This document shows positions 1 through 7,152 of a DNA stretch of 49,640 nucleotides, piece after piece. Made by a program: the position numbers and the translations under genes. The notes beneath the pieces are model-generated. The model had not been told where the DNA came from, did no database searches, and saw only the letters and a program-made list of their open reading frames with translations. Numbering within the stretch: position 1 is the first letter of the stretch; each line of letters starts with the position of its first letter. The DNA is from Olavius algarvensis spirochete endosymbiont (GTDB lineage Bacteria; Spirochaetota; Spirochaetia; DSM-2461): the NCBI GenBank assembly GCA_900608495.1, contig UWYT01000094.1, forward strand, positions 1 through 49,640, written 5' to 3'.

Positions 1-473
1 CGCGCGGAGTTCGTCAGGCATTTCTCAAGCACCGCATCTTCAAGTTTCTTTATCACCCTGGCAGGGGAACCCAGCACAAGCGAGCGTTCGGGTATGCTCA
101 TGTTCTCCGTAACCAGGGAACCCGCGCCTATAAGGGAGTTTTTTCCAATCACCGCACCAGTCAAAATAACACTGCCCATTCCGATTAGGCAGCCTTCTTT
201 GATTTCACATCCGTGAATAACGCAGTTATGACCGATAGTAACATTCGCTCCAATCATGGTTGGGGCCCCATCATCTGTGTGGACGGAGCTGCCATCCTGT
301 ATGTTGCTACTCTCGCCCAGAAATATCAGCTCGATATCCCCTCGCAGTGTGCAATTGAACCATACGCTGCTATTCTCACAGAGTATCACCGATCCGATAA
401 TATCGGCGCTGGGCGCCACAAAGATTCGCTCTCCGCGAAATTCCGGGTTTTTGCCTTCAAAATTATAGAGCAT
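1..473 (-). CDS. Gamma-carbonic anhydrase-like hexapeptide-repeat protein (partial)
   Basis: The reverse strand is open from the ATG at 473 to the window edge (157 codons), so the C-terminus is missing. The product has the left-handed beta-helix of the YrdA/PaaY gamma-carbonic anhydrase family: an early RGD within LRGDIE, then SVHTDDGAP, then a metal-site stretch GHNCVIHGC, then rungs such as IGMGSVI and IGAGSLV, and a late GSPARVIKK. Family members are cytosolic trimers binding a metal through three histidines; in-window candidates are the histidines of SVHTDD, IGHN and VIHG. Substrate is often unknown, so hydratase activity is inference. No Shine-Dalgarno precedes the ATG, but TAGAAT lies 6 bases upstream, consistent with a leaderless transcript. 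Family assignment is secure, activity is not. Confidence 0.88.
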   Translation of the reverse strand, partial: MLYNFEGKNPEFRGERIFVAPSADIIGSVILCENSSVWFNCTLRGDIELIFLGESSNIQDGSSVHTDDGAPTMIGANVTIGHNCVIHGCEIKEGCLIGMGSVILTGAVIGKNSLIGAGSLVTENMSIPERSLVLGSPARVIKKLEDAVLEKCLTNSA

Positions 474-485
474 AGATCAATTCTA
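474..485 (-). promoter_or_regulatory. -10-like TAGAAT six bases before ATG (possible leaderless start)
   Basis: TAGAAT (reverse strand of 480-485) is followed by six bases and the ATG at 473. No Shine-Dalgarno is present. No convincing -35 is seen at 17-18 bases, so the call rests on the -10 hexamer and on the same layout recurring at other genes here. Confidence 0.35.
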
Positions 486-568
486 CCAAGTTTTGTCTCA
501 TCATGCCTCATCTGCCCGCCTGGGTGCTGCTCAATTGTTTGCCAGTGTTAACTGCGGACGTGAGAATT

Positions 569-1603
569 CTATTCCAACAGAGATTTTAGTTCGGGACGCG
601 CGATAAGCTGTGCCGGACTTAGCCCGGCATTATCTTTCGTTCTGGGATTAGAGCCAGCCGAAAGCAGTTTGCGAATCGCCTCTTCGTTTTGAGCAAATGC
701 CGCGTAGTGCAGAGCTGTTCTACCTTCGCTGTCTTTGCCGACAGGCAATGCCCCTGCCGCCAAAAGATCGGCCATTATATGCCAATGTCCAAGGCGGGCG
801 GCAATCAGCACTCCCGAATAACCGCGTGAGTCCTTCTGATTGGGATTAAGTCCAGCCGCCAGTCTGTTTCTCACGAGATAGATCTGCCCGTTGATTATCG
901 CGGATATCATAGCATCTGAGTTGGATTTTGTCGAAGCCTCGTTCGATATACGGATAAAACCAAGGGTTAGATGGGCACCGATGAAACGATAGGAGTCGCC
1001 CTCGTAAACAATCGCCAATGCACGACTTTCAAAGGGGCTTACGACCGCGCCAAGCAGTTTAACTTCATTCGCCCGCTTGTCTGGAGGGCTGTTATAAACT
1101 TCCTTGGAATCGCCCCGAGAAGATTTGATGCTGAGACTGTAGCCCCGGTTCGATTGTTCGCTTGCTTCCAGTACAAACTCGTAGGTATATCCTCCAGTAT
1201 AAAGGCGAGCATCTCTAACATCGGGACGAAGGGATGATTCTAACTTGTAAGTGGCGATTATTTCGTCAACCCGTCGGCCATAGCGTTCCCAGAAGACATC
1301 CAACGATGTTTGCCCGCTCCAGGGCAGGGGATTGGAGCGATGGAGTATTTCATCGGTAACGGCATCAATTACCAGGATAGTGATTTCTGATTGGTCGAAT
1401 TTCCTATCAGTGCCGATTAGGGTGCCCCATCGCCCCTCAGAAGACCAGCCAAGCGGATAGAGATGGAGGTTGCCTTTTGAAAAACCTCTGGCTTCCGAAG
1501 GTGCCTGGGCGAAAACTATCTGAATAGGTGAGAAACAAGTGCTTAACAGTAGTACGGTGGCGAAAAGTGTTCTATACTGAAGCCGAAACATTTTGAACAG
1601 CAT
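569..1603 (-). CDS. Exported ankyrin-repeat protein
   Basis: The 344-residue product begins with a signal peptide (basic start, hydrophobic core about residues 12-24, likely cleavage near IVFA at 29-32). The first two thirds (about 33-225) match nothing I recognise. The last 115 residues hold about three ankyrin repeats, with signature pieces such as GRTALHYAA and NAGLSPAQL. Ankyrin repeats mediate protein binding; location after a signal peptide suggests a periplasmic role. An alternative start is the in-frame ATG at 1591 (residue 5), which begins a cleaner signal peptide and has TATGCT seven bases upstream with TTGCAC 17 bases before that. Neither start has a Shine-Dalgarno. It is transcribed divergently from the macrodomain gene with almost no intergenic DNA, so each promoter must overlap the other gene. 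Confidence 0.85.
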   Translation of the reverse strand: MLFKMFRLQYRTLFATVLLLSTCFSPIQIVFAQAPSEARGFSKGNLHLYPLGWSSEGRWGTLIGTDRKFDQSEITILVIDAVTDEILHRSNPLPWSGQTSLDVFWERYGRRVDEIIATYKLESSLRPDVRDARLYTGGYTYEFVLEASEQSNRGYSLSIKSSRGDSKEVYNSPPDKRANEVKLLGAVVSPFESRALAIVYEGDSYRFIGAHLTLGFIRISNEASTKSNSDAMISAIINGQIYLVRNRLAAGLNPNQKDSRGYSGVLIAARLGHWHIMADLLAAGALPVGKDSEGRTALHYAAFAQNEEAIRKLLSAGSNPRTKDNAGLSPAQLIARPELKSLLE

Positions 1604-1627
1604 AAGTCAGGAGTGGTGAGCGTGCAA
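1592..1627 (-). promoter_or_regulatory. Candidate promoter for the ankyrin gene, overlapping the macrodomain gene start
   Basis: On the minus strand TTGCAC (1627-1622), a 17-base spacer and TATGCT (1604-1599) lie 7 bases before the ATG at 1591. The match to consensus is modest. It overlaps the start codon region of the divergent macrodomain gene. Confidence 0.3.
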
Positions 1628-2173
1628 TGGCTCAATAGACGAATCGAGGCTCTAAAGGGCGATATTACGGCGCTTGAAGTTGATGCGATAGTGAACGCGG
1701 CTAACTCTTCGTTACTTGGCGGAGGTGGTGTTGACGGCGCGATTCATCGCGCGGGTGGTCCGGATATCCTGGCCGAGTGCAAGAAAATTCGCGACATCAG
1801 ATATCCATCCGGTCTTCCCGTCGGGGAGGCTGTTGTAAGCGGCGCGGGGAATTTACCCTGTAAGTGGGTAATCCATACTGTCGGACCTATCTGGAATGGA
1901 GGAGGGAATCGAGAGGAGGAGCTACTTGCGGCAGCATATCGAAATTCCCTGGAGGCTGCTGCTGAACTGGAGGCGCATAGCATAGCTTATCCGGCCATTT
2001 CGACTGGCATTTACAGGTTTCCACAGGACAGGGCGGCTAAGGTGGTTTGGAAGACTCTGCCATCCCTGCTTCGCTCTCTTGAATTTCCCAAGAAAATATA
2101 CTTAGTATTCTTCTCGAACTCTGCATTATCCACTTTTTTGAACCAGGTTTCGCCACCGGAGGTACCGCAGTGA
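1622..2173 (+). CDS. Macrodomain protein, O-acetyl-ADP-ribose deacetylase type
   Basis: A single macrodomain fills the protein (183 aa). The diagnostic ligand loop is DAIVNAANSSLLGGGGVDGAIH near the N-terminus (quoted here as overlapping DAIVNAANS and GGGGVDGAIH), with the later AISTGIYRFP phosphate loop, as in E. coli YmdB and other macroD-type enzymes. These hydrolyse O-acetyl-ADP-ribose or remove mono-ADP-ribose from proteins. Three in-frame GTG codons are possible (1613, 1616, 1622). I chose 1622 because AGGAG at 1609-1613 then sits 8 bases upstream; for the other two it overlaps or is too close. The stop overlaps the start of the AMMECR1 gene (GTGA), implying translational coupling. ADP-ribose chemistry is family knowledge; the cellular substrate is unknown. 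Confidence 0.92.
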   Translation: MQWLNRRIEALKGDITALEVDAIVNAANSSLLGGGGVDGAIHRAGGPDILAECKKIRDIRYPSGLPVGEAVVSGAGNLPCKWVIHTVGPIWNGGGNREEELLAAAYRNSLEAAAELEAHSIAYPAISTGIYRFPQDRAAKVVWKTLPSLLRSLEFPKKIYLVFFSNSALSTFLNQVSPPEVPQ

Positions 2174-2706
2174 AGGAAGTCACTTCTTCTGAAGATCGTA
2201 AAAGCTTGCTCGCCATTGCTCGAAACGCAATTTCAGAGAGCCTGGGCCTCGCTCCGGGACCACCAATCCCTTCTCCTCCTGGGAGTGGCGGCGTCTTCGT
2301 AACCCTTAAGTTGAATGGCATGCTTCGCGGCTGTATTGGACGCCTGCGTTCAAACTCACCCATAGGCATTACGGTGGCTCAAATGGCCAGAGCCGCCGCT
2401 TTCGAAGACCCACGCTTCCCTTCCCTCACAAAGGAAGAGTTCAATCGAATAGAGATGGAAATCTCAAGACTCTCGGGATTCTTCCCCATCGACGCCAATA
2501 AGGTGGAGGTGGGCCTCCACGGCCTGTTGCTGTCGCTCGGCTCAAGAAGCGGACTTCTTCTGCCCCAGGTACCAGGCGAGCAAGGCTGGGACAGGGAGGC
2601 ATTTCTCTCCGGACTTTGCTCGAAGGCCGGCCTGGACGATAGAAGCTGGGAAAATCCAAACGCCAAACTAGAGGCATTTACAGCCGAGGTTTTCGGCAAT
2701 GAATGA
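2170..2706 (+). CDS. AMMECR1-domain protein (AmmeMemoRadiSam system protein A type)
   Basis: The 178-residue product is essentially one AMMECR1 domain, recognised by FVTLKLNGMLRGCIGRL with the hallmark LRGCIG (about 52-57), followed by an AARAAAFEDPRFPSL-like stretch (reads ARAAAFEDPRFPSL) and EIEISRLS-like text (MEISRLS). In many prokaryotes this domain is encoded with a Memo-like protein and a radical SAM protein; neither neighbour is present here. Instead it starts with GTG at 2170 inside the macrodomain stop codon (four-base GTGA overlap), so the two are probably translated together. The biochemical role of the domain is not settled. Family assignment is strong; the link to ADP-ribose metabolism is inference from gene coupling only. 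Confidence 0.9.
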   Translation: MKEVTSSEDRKSLLAIARNAISESLGLAPGPPIPSPPGSGGVFVTLKLNGMLRGCIGRLRSNSPIGITVAQMARAAAFEDPRFPSLTKEEFNRIEMEISRLSGFFPIDANKVEVGLHGLLLSLGSRSGLLLPQVPGEQGWDREAFLSGLCSKAGLDDRSWENPNAKLEAFTAEVFGNE

Positions 2707-2736
2707 TAAAAGCCACACACGCCAGGCACACTTCAC

Positions 2737-2748
2737 TACAATATAGGC
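2737..2748 (+). promoter_or_regulatory. TACAAT six bases before the transketolase ATG
   Basis: TACAAT at 2737-2742 is followed by six bases and the ATG at 2749. No Shine-Dalgarno is visible. No good -35 lies 16-18 bases upstream. A transcript starting about seven bases after the hexamer would begin at the A of ATG. Confidence 0.4.
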
Positions 2749-4794
2749 ATGGACGACAAAACTCTTGGCACAATTGCAAACCAAATTCGCATTCTCTCAG
2801 TAGCCATGGTGGAAAAAGCCGGCTGTGGTCACCCCGGCGGTGCCATGGGCGGTGCTGCATACGCAAGTTTGCTCTTCGCGGAATATCTCAATTTCGACCC
2901 CTCGGACCCTAACTGGTTCGAGCGCGATCGCTTCTTCCTGGACCCCGGCCACATGTCGCCCATGCTGTATGCAACACTCAGCCTCTACGGATTCTACAGC
3001 ATCGAAGAAATAAAAAATTTCCGCCAGTGGGGAAGCCCGACACCGGGCCATCCCGAATTGGATGTGTCTCGCGGCGTCGAAAACACCTCCGGCCCCCTGG
3101 GCCAGGGTCATTTGTTTGCCGTGGGTTCTGCAATCGCCGATAAGTTTCTGCAAGCACGCTTTGACTCCCACTTGGCACACAGGCATTTTTCCTTCATTTC
3201 CGACGGCGGAGTGCAGGAAGAGATATCCCAGGGTGCCGGACGCATAGCAGGTAACTTGGGATTAGACAACCTGATACTCTTCTACGATTCCAACGGCATC
3301 CAGCTCTCCAGCCCAACTTCCGAGGTTAGCTCCGAGGATACTGCCGCTAAGTACCGCAGCTGGGGCTGGAATGTGATTGAAGCTGACGGAACGAATTTTA
3401 CTGAGTTACGCTCGGCGCTGGATGATGCAATCTCCGAAAAAAACCGGCCTTCGATTATCATTGGCAAAACCGTTATGGGCCTAGGCAGTCTCGATGCCGA
3501 TGGCAAGCCCTTCGAAGGCAGGGTATCGACTCACGGCCAGCCGTTAAGTGCCGCGGGGGCTGATGTGAAGCTTACCATCGCGAATCTTGGCGGAAATCCC
3601 GAAGATCCCTTTGCGACTCTTGCAGGTGTTTCCGATGCCATAACCGAAATCATCGAACTTAAGAAAGGAATTGCAGGCAGGAGGAAGAAGATTAAGGCGG
3701 CTTGGGCCGAGAACAACAGTGAAGAAGCCGCCAGGCTTGCCTCCTGGATAGCCGGCGAAATTCCCAATCTGGATTTCTCCGAGGTGAAACAGAAATCGGA
3801 CATTGCCACCCGTACCGCGTCTGCTACCGTTCTATCCTGGCTAGCCGACAAGGTTGAGAACATGATTGTTTCATCAGCAGACCTTTCAAACTCCGACAAG
3901 ACCGACGGTTTTCTGAAAAAAACTCGGGCTTTTAGAAGTGGTGATTTTGGCGGCGCATTCCTTCAAGCCGGTGTCTCCGAGTTGAGCATGGCAGCCATAC
4001 TGAGTGGTCTTGCTCTACACGGCGGCGTAATTCCCGCTGGAGGTACTTTCTTAGTGTTCTCGGACTATATGAAACCAGCCGTGCGCCTAGCCGCCCTGAT
4101 GGAACTGCCCGTCATCTATATATGGACCCACGATGCATTTCGCGTCGGGGAAGATGGTCCAACCCATCAACCGGTGGAACACGAGGCACAGATACGACTT
4201 CTGGAGAAATTGAAGAATCACTCCGGCAAGCCCTCTTTGCTGGTCCTGCGCCCTGCCGATGGCGCCGAAACCACCGTTGCATGGAAGCTCGCTCTGGAAA
4301 ATCGTTGTACGCCAACGGCGCTTATATTGAGCCGCCAAAACATAGCCGATCTACCATCGACAAGTCAGAATCGCTACCAGGAAGCCCTGCAAGCTGAGCG
4401 CGGAGGCTACATAGTGCAAGACTGCCCTGGTAAACCGGATATCATCCTGCTGGCATCAGGCTCGGAAGTCTCCACCATGACGGCGGCGGTTCCCCTGTTA
4501 CGAAGCAGAGGAAGAAAAGTTCGCGTGGTTTCAATTCCCTCCGAAGGTTTATTTCGTAGACAAGACTCATCCTATCAGGAAATCGTTCTACCGACCGGAG
4601 TACCCAAACTCGGACTCAGCGCCGGACTGCCTATAACTCTGGAAGGGCTAACCGGCCCCGAAGGCAGGGTATTTGGACTAGAAAGCTTTGGATTCTCCGC
4701 ACCGGCCAAGGTACTTGATGAGAGACTTGGTTTCACTGCCGAGAACGTCCTCAAGGAGGCAGAAGCACTCCTAAACTCTCTCACGCCGAAGTAG
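2749..4794 (+). CDS. tkt: Transketolase
   Basis: Full-length two-domain enzyme (681 aa), moving two-carbon units between sugar phosphates in the non-oxidative pentose phosphate pathway with thiamine diphosphate. Visible motifs include GHPGGAMG (about 26-33), TPGHPE (about 97-102), GPLGQG (about 115-120), the thiamine-binding stretch SDGGVQEE to DNLILFYDSNGIQL (about 150-187), and in the pyrimidine domain DAFRVGEDGPTHQPVE (about 463-478). The usual GDG at the start of the thiamine motif reads SDGG here with the Asp kept. The start at 2749 fits the family N-terminus; it has no Shine-Dalgarno and a TACAAT hexamer just upstream. The 3' end overlaps the convergent lgt gene by 24 bases. Identity is secure. 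Confidence 0.96.
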   Translation: MDDKTLGTIANQIRILSVAMVEKAGCGHPGGAMGGAAYASLLFAEYLNFDPSDPNWFERDRFFLDPGHMSPMLYATLSLYGFYSIEEIKNFRQWGSPTPGHPELDVSRGVENTSGPLGQGHLFAVGSAIADKFLQARFDSHLAHRHFSFISDGGVQEEISQGAGRIAGNLGLDNLILFYDSNGIQLSSPTSEVSSEDTAAKYRSWGWNVIEADGTNFTELRSALDDAISEKNRPSIIIGKTVMGLGSLDADGKPFEGRVSTHGQPLSAAGADVKLTIANLGGNPEDPFATLAGVSDAITEIIELKKGIAGRRKKIKAAWAENNSEEAARLASWIAGEIPNLDFSEVKQKSDIATRTASATVLSWLADKVENMIVSSADLSNSDKTDGFLKKTRAFRSGDFGGAFLQAGVSELSMAAILSGLALHGGVIPAGGTFLVFSDYMKPAVRLAALMELPVIYIWTHDAFRVGEDGPTHQPVEHEAQIRLLEKLKNHSGKPSLLVLRPADGAETTVAWKLALENRCTPTALILSRQNIADLPSTSQNRYQEALQAERGGYIVQDCPGKPDIILLASGSEVSTMTAAVPLLRSRGRKVRVVSIPSEGLFRRQDSSYQEIVLPTGVPKLGLSAGLPITLEGLTGPEGRVFGLESFGFSAPAKVLDERLGFTAENVLKEAEALLNSLTPK

Positions 4795-5604
4795 AAACAC
4801 ATACAGAACCGCCGCTGCGACAATCATAATCAGAGAGAGAAGCTGTCCCATCGAAAGCCCAAGGATTATCAACCCTAAGTTGCTGTCCGGCTCTCTCGTG
4901 TATTCGATAAGAAATCTAACTATCCCATAACCTGCAAGATATAGCGAAAGAGTAGCTCCCTCGACTCCTAAACGGTTTCTCAACGGCCAGAGTATACAGA
5001 ATAGAACTATCCCCTCAAAGAAACCCTCATATAGCTGGGAGGGATGTCGCAACGCCGCGCCCGGAGCATTCGGAAAGTACATTCCAATTGCCATGTCGGT
5101 TGTCTGGCCATATAGCTCCCCGTTAATAAAATTGCCAAGTCTGCCAAAAGTATAGGCTATCGGAATGCACGGCACAATGAAATCGCTAACCGGAAAAAAA
5201 TCAAGCCGGTACTTGCGAAGAATGATGATGGCCGCTAACACAATTCCTATCACGCCGCCATGATAGGACATGCCGGCAAAACCAACAAAACGAATCCCAT
5301 TCTGAAACTGGAAGGGCAAAAATATCTCCAGTGGGTGCTGAATGTAATACTCAAAGTTGTAAAGGAATACGTATCCAAGTCTCCCCCCAATCAATAAGCC
5401 TATCAGCAGAGCCATCATGATGTTTTGCAGCTGCGCGGAACTTATCTCGAAACGGGGCTCCCGTTTAAGTCGCCAGCTTGCCAGCCCATACACTGTCAGG
5501 AACGCCACTATATACATTAACCCGTAATATCGCACTTCGAAGTGACCAATCGAGAACGCCACTGAGTTAATCCGCCCAGGTAAGTGCTGCCACCAATCCA
5601 CCAT
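4771..5604 (-). CDS. lgt: Prolipoprotein diacylglyceryl transferase
   Basis: A 277-residue polytopic inner-membrane enzyme that transfers diacylglycerol from phosphatidylglycerol to the lipobox cysteine, the first step of lipoprotein maturation. It shows about seven hydrophobic segments, SYHGG (113-117), the family signature GRLGNFINGELYG (154-166) and HPSQLYE (187-193), all at the usual relative places, with normal length. GAGGG lies about 7 bases before the ATG at 5604 on the reverse strand. It is convergent with transketolase (24-base overlap) and divergent from murD. Its presence agrees with the lipoprotein encoded near 43.6 kb. Confidence 0.96.
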   Translation of the reverse strand: MVDWWQHLPGRINSVAFSIGHFEVRYYGLMYIVAFLTVYGLASWRLKREPRFEISSAQLQNIMMALLIGLLIGGRLGYVFLYNFEYYIQHPLEIFLPFQFQNGIRFVGFAGMSYHGGVIGIVLAAIIILRKYRLDFFPVSDFIVPCIPIAYTFGRLGNFINGELYGQTTDMAIGMYFPNAPGAALRHPSQLYEGFFEGIVLFCILWPLRNRLGVEGATLSLYLAGYGIVRFLIEYTREPDSNLGLIILGLSMGQLLSLIMIVAAAVLYVFLLRRERV

Positions 5605-5649
5605 TCCAAGCCCTCACTAAACCCATATTCTGCCTACCCATCGTGGTGC

Positions 5650-5679
5650 TTGTCAAACAGAAGCAACACTTCATATAGT
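5650..5679 (+). promoter_or_regulatory. Sigma-70-like promoter for murD
   Basis: TTGTCA (5650-5655), 18 bases, TATAGT (5674-5679). The ATG lies 15 bases beyond the -10, predicting a leader of only about 8-9 bases. Confidence 0.55.
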
Positions 5680-5694
5680 AGTAAGTCGAAAATT

Positions 5695-7068
5695 ATGGGA
5701 GGAATCAGCCTAAAGGGCACTCGCGCATTAGTAATGGGGTTGGGTTTCCATGGCGGCGGTATCGAAACCGTGCGCTATCTTGTTCATATGGGAGCCGAGG
5801 TTCGATGCACTGACTTGAATCCGGAGAAATCCATTCGGTCTTCGATTGAAGCGCTTTCAAACCTTGATGTCCAATACATCCTTGGCGAACATCGTCCGGA
5901 GGATTTCGACTGGGCTGACATCATAGTCAAAAACCCTGCGGTGCCCTTATCGTCGCCCTGGATTGCGGGGAGAAGCAATGTTGAAACCGATCTCTCACTA
6001 TTCTTGAGACACTGCGAATCACCAATTCTCGCATTAACCGGCAGCAAGGGTAAATCTACTGCGGTATCGGCGCTTCTGCACTTTCTGAAACTTCGCTATC
6101 CGGGAACACGACTCGGAGGGAACAGCACTGTAAGTCCTCTTGCATTTGTCCATCTTCTAAAGCCGAGCGATCCAGTGATTCTGGAGCTTTCGTCTTGGCA
6201 GTTGGCCGATCTTAGGGGTCGAAACCTCTTGCGGCCAGTAATAGCGGGTATAACCAATTTAATGCACGATCATCAGAACCGTTACGAAAACTTTGCCGAC
6301 TACGAAACCGATAAAACCGCAGTATTCGAGCTTCAAGGCGCGAACGATTTCTCTGTTTTCCCGGATGATGAATACGGACGAAAATGGAGTGAAACGTCGA
6401 CGGGCAAGTCATATCTGGTGAAAAAGAGCGAGCCGCAGGAAAAGTTTTTTAAGGGCTCGTTTGTCGGCAACGAACAGATAGGATACTTCAGCAACGGGAT
6501 TGAGAGGGAACAATTGCTGGCCAAGGAACTTCGGGTGCCAGGCGAGGTTTTTCGCCTGAATCTTCTGTTCGCCGGCACAATGGCGCGGCTTTGGGGTTTA
6601 GACTCCCAGGAGATTTTGAAAGCCTCGGCTAGCTTTGCGGGTATACCCTATCGCATGGAGTTTTTTCTGGAGCGTGATGGAATACGTTACTACGATGATA
6701 CAGCTTCCACAATTCCAAATGCCACTGCGGCCGCGCTGCTGGCAATGAATCGCCCGGTGATACTGATTGCCGGCGGCACCAACAAGGAACTGGATTTCGC
6801 CCCCTTCGACAAGCCCGCAAAAAAGGCAAAACGCATCATCATGCTGGCTGGCAGCGCAACGGATATTTGGCTCCCTCGCCTGCGTGCCATGGGTTTGGAA
6901 ATCGAAGATGCCAAGCACAGCATGGCCGCCGCCGTCGCAGCGGCACAAAAGGAAGCTGGAAGCGGCGATGCGATTATCCTTTCACCTGGAGCCGCCAGTT
7001 TTGGTATGTTCCGCCATGAATTTGAGCGGGGCGATGCCTTCAAGGCCGCAGTACTGCAAAAATCATAA
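5695..7068 (+). CDS. murD: UDP-N-acetylmuramoylalanine--D-glutamate ligase
   Basis: The 457-residue cytosolic ligase adds D-glutamate to UDP-MurNAc-L-Ala with ATP in peptidoglycan synthesis. The N-terminal Rossmann-like domain shows VMGLGFHGGG (13-22); the ATP P-loop is TGSKGKST (115-122), where many relatives have TGTNGKT; LELSSWQL, TNLMHDH and a late YDDTASTIPNA-like stretch (DDTASTIPNA) follow, as in Mur ligases. An upstream in-frame ATG at 5584 would add 37 residues but lies inside the opposite lgt gene and adds nothing conserved, so 5695 is preferred. No strong Shine-Dalgarno is present. This murD stands alone, outside a dcw cluster. Confidence 0.93.
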   Translation: MGGISLKGTRALVMGLGFHGGGIETVRYLVHMGAEVRCTDLNPEKSIRSSIEALSNLDVQYILGEHRPEDFDWADIIVKNPAVPLSSPWIAGRSNVETDLSLFLRHCESPILALTGSKGKSTAVSALLHFLKLRYPGTRLGGNSTVSPLAFVHLLKPSDPVILELSSWQLADLRGRNLLRPVIAGITNLMHDHQNRYENFADYETDKTAVFELQGANDFSVFPDDEYGRKWSETSTGKSYLVKKSEPQEKFFKGSFVGNEQIGYFSNGIEREQLLAKELRVPGEVFRLNLLFAGTMARLWGLDSQEILKASASFAGIPYRMEFFLERDGIRYYDDTASTIPNATAAALLAMNRPVILIAGGTNKELDFAPFDKPAKKAKRIIMLAGSATDIWLPRLRAMGLEIEDAKHSMAAAVAAAQKEAGSGDAIILSPGAASFGMFRHEFERGDAFKAAVLQKS

Positions 7069-7152
7069 CTGCCCAGCTTCGGAATCACTGCCAGCAAACT
7101 CGTTACTGGCCCCACCTGCGGGCCGAATACTCTTCAGTCCCCGCCGAACTCG

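Noticed and set aside
213-551. 112-residue plus-strand open frame
   Set aside because: It is the shadow of the gamma-carbonic-anhydrase-like gene, whose motifs are clear on the minus strand.
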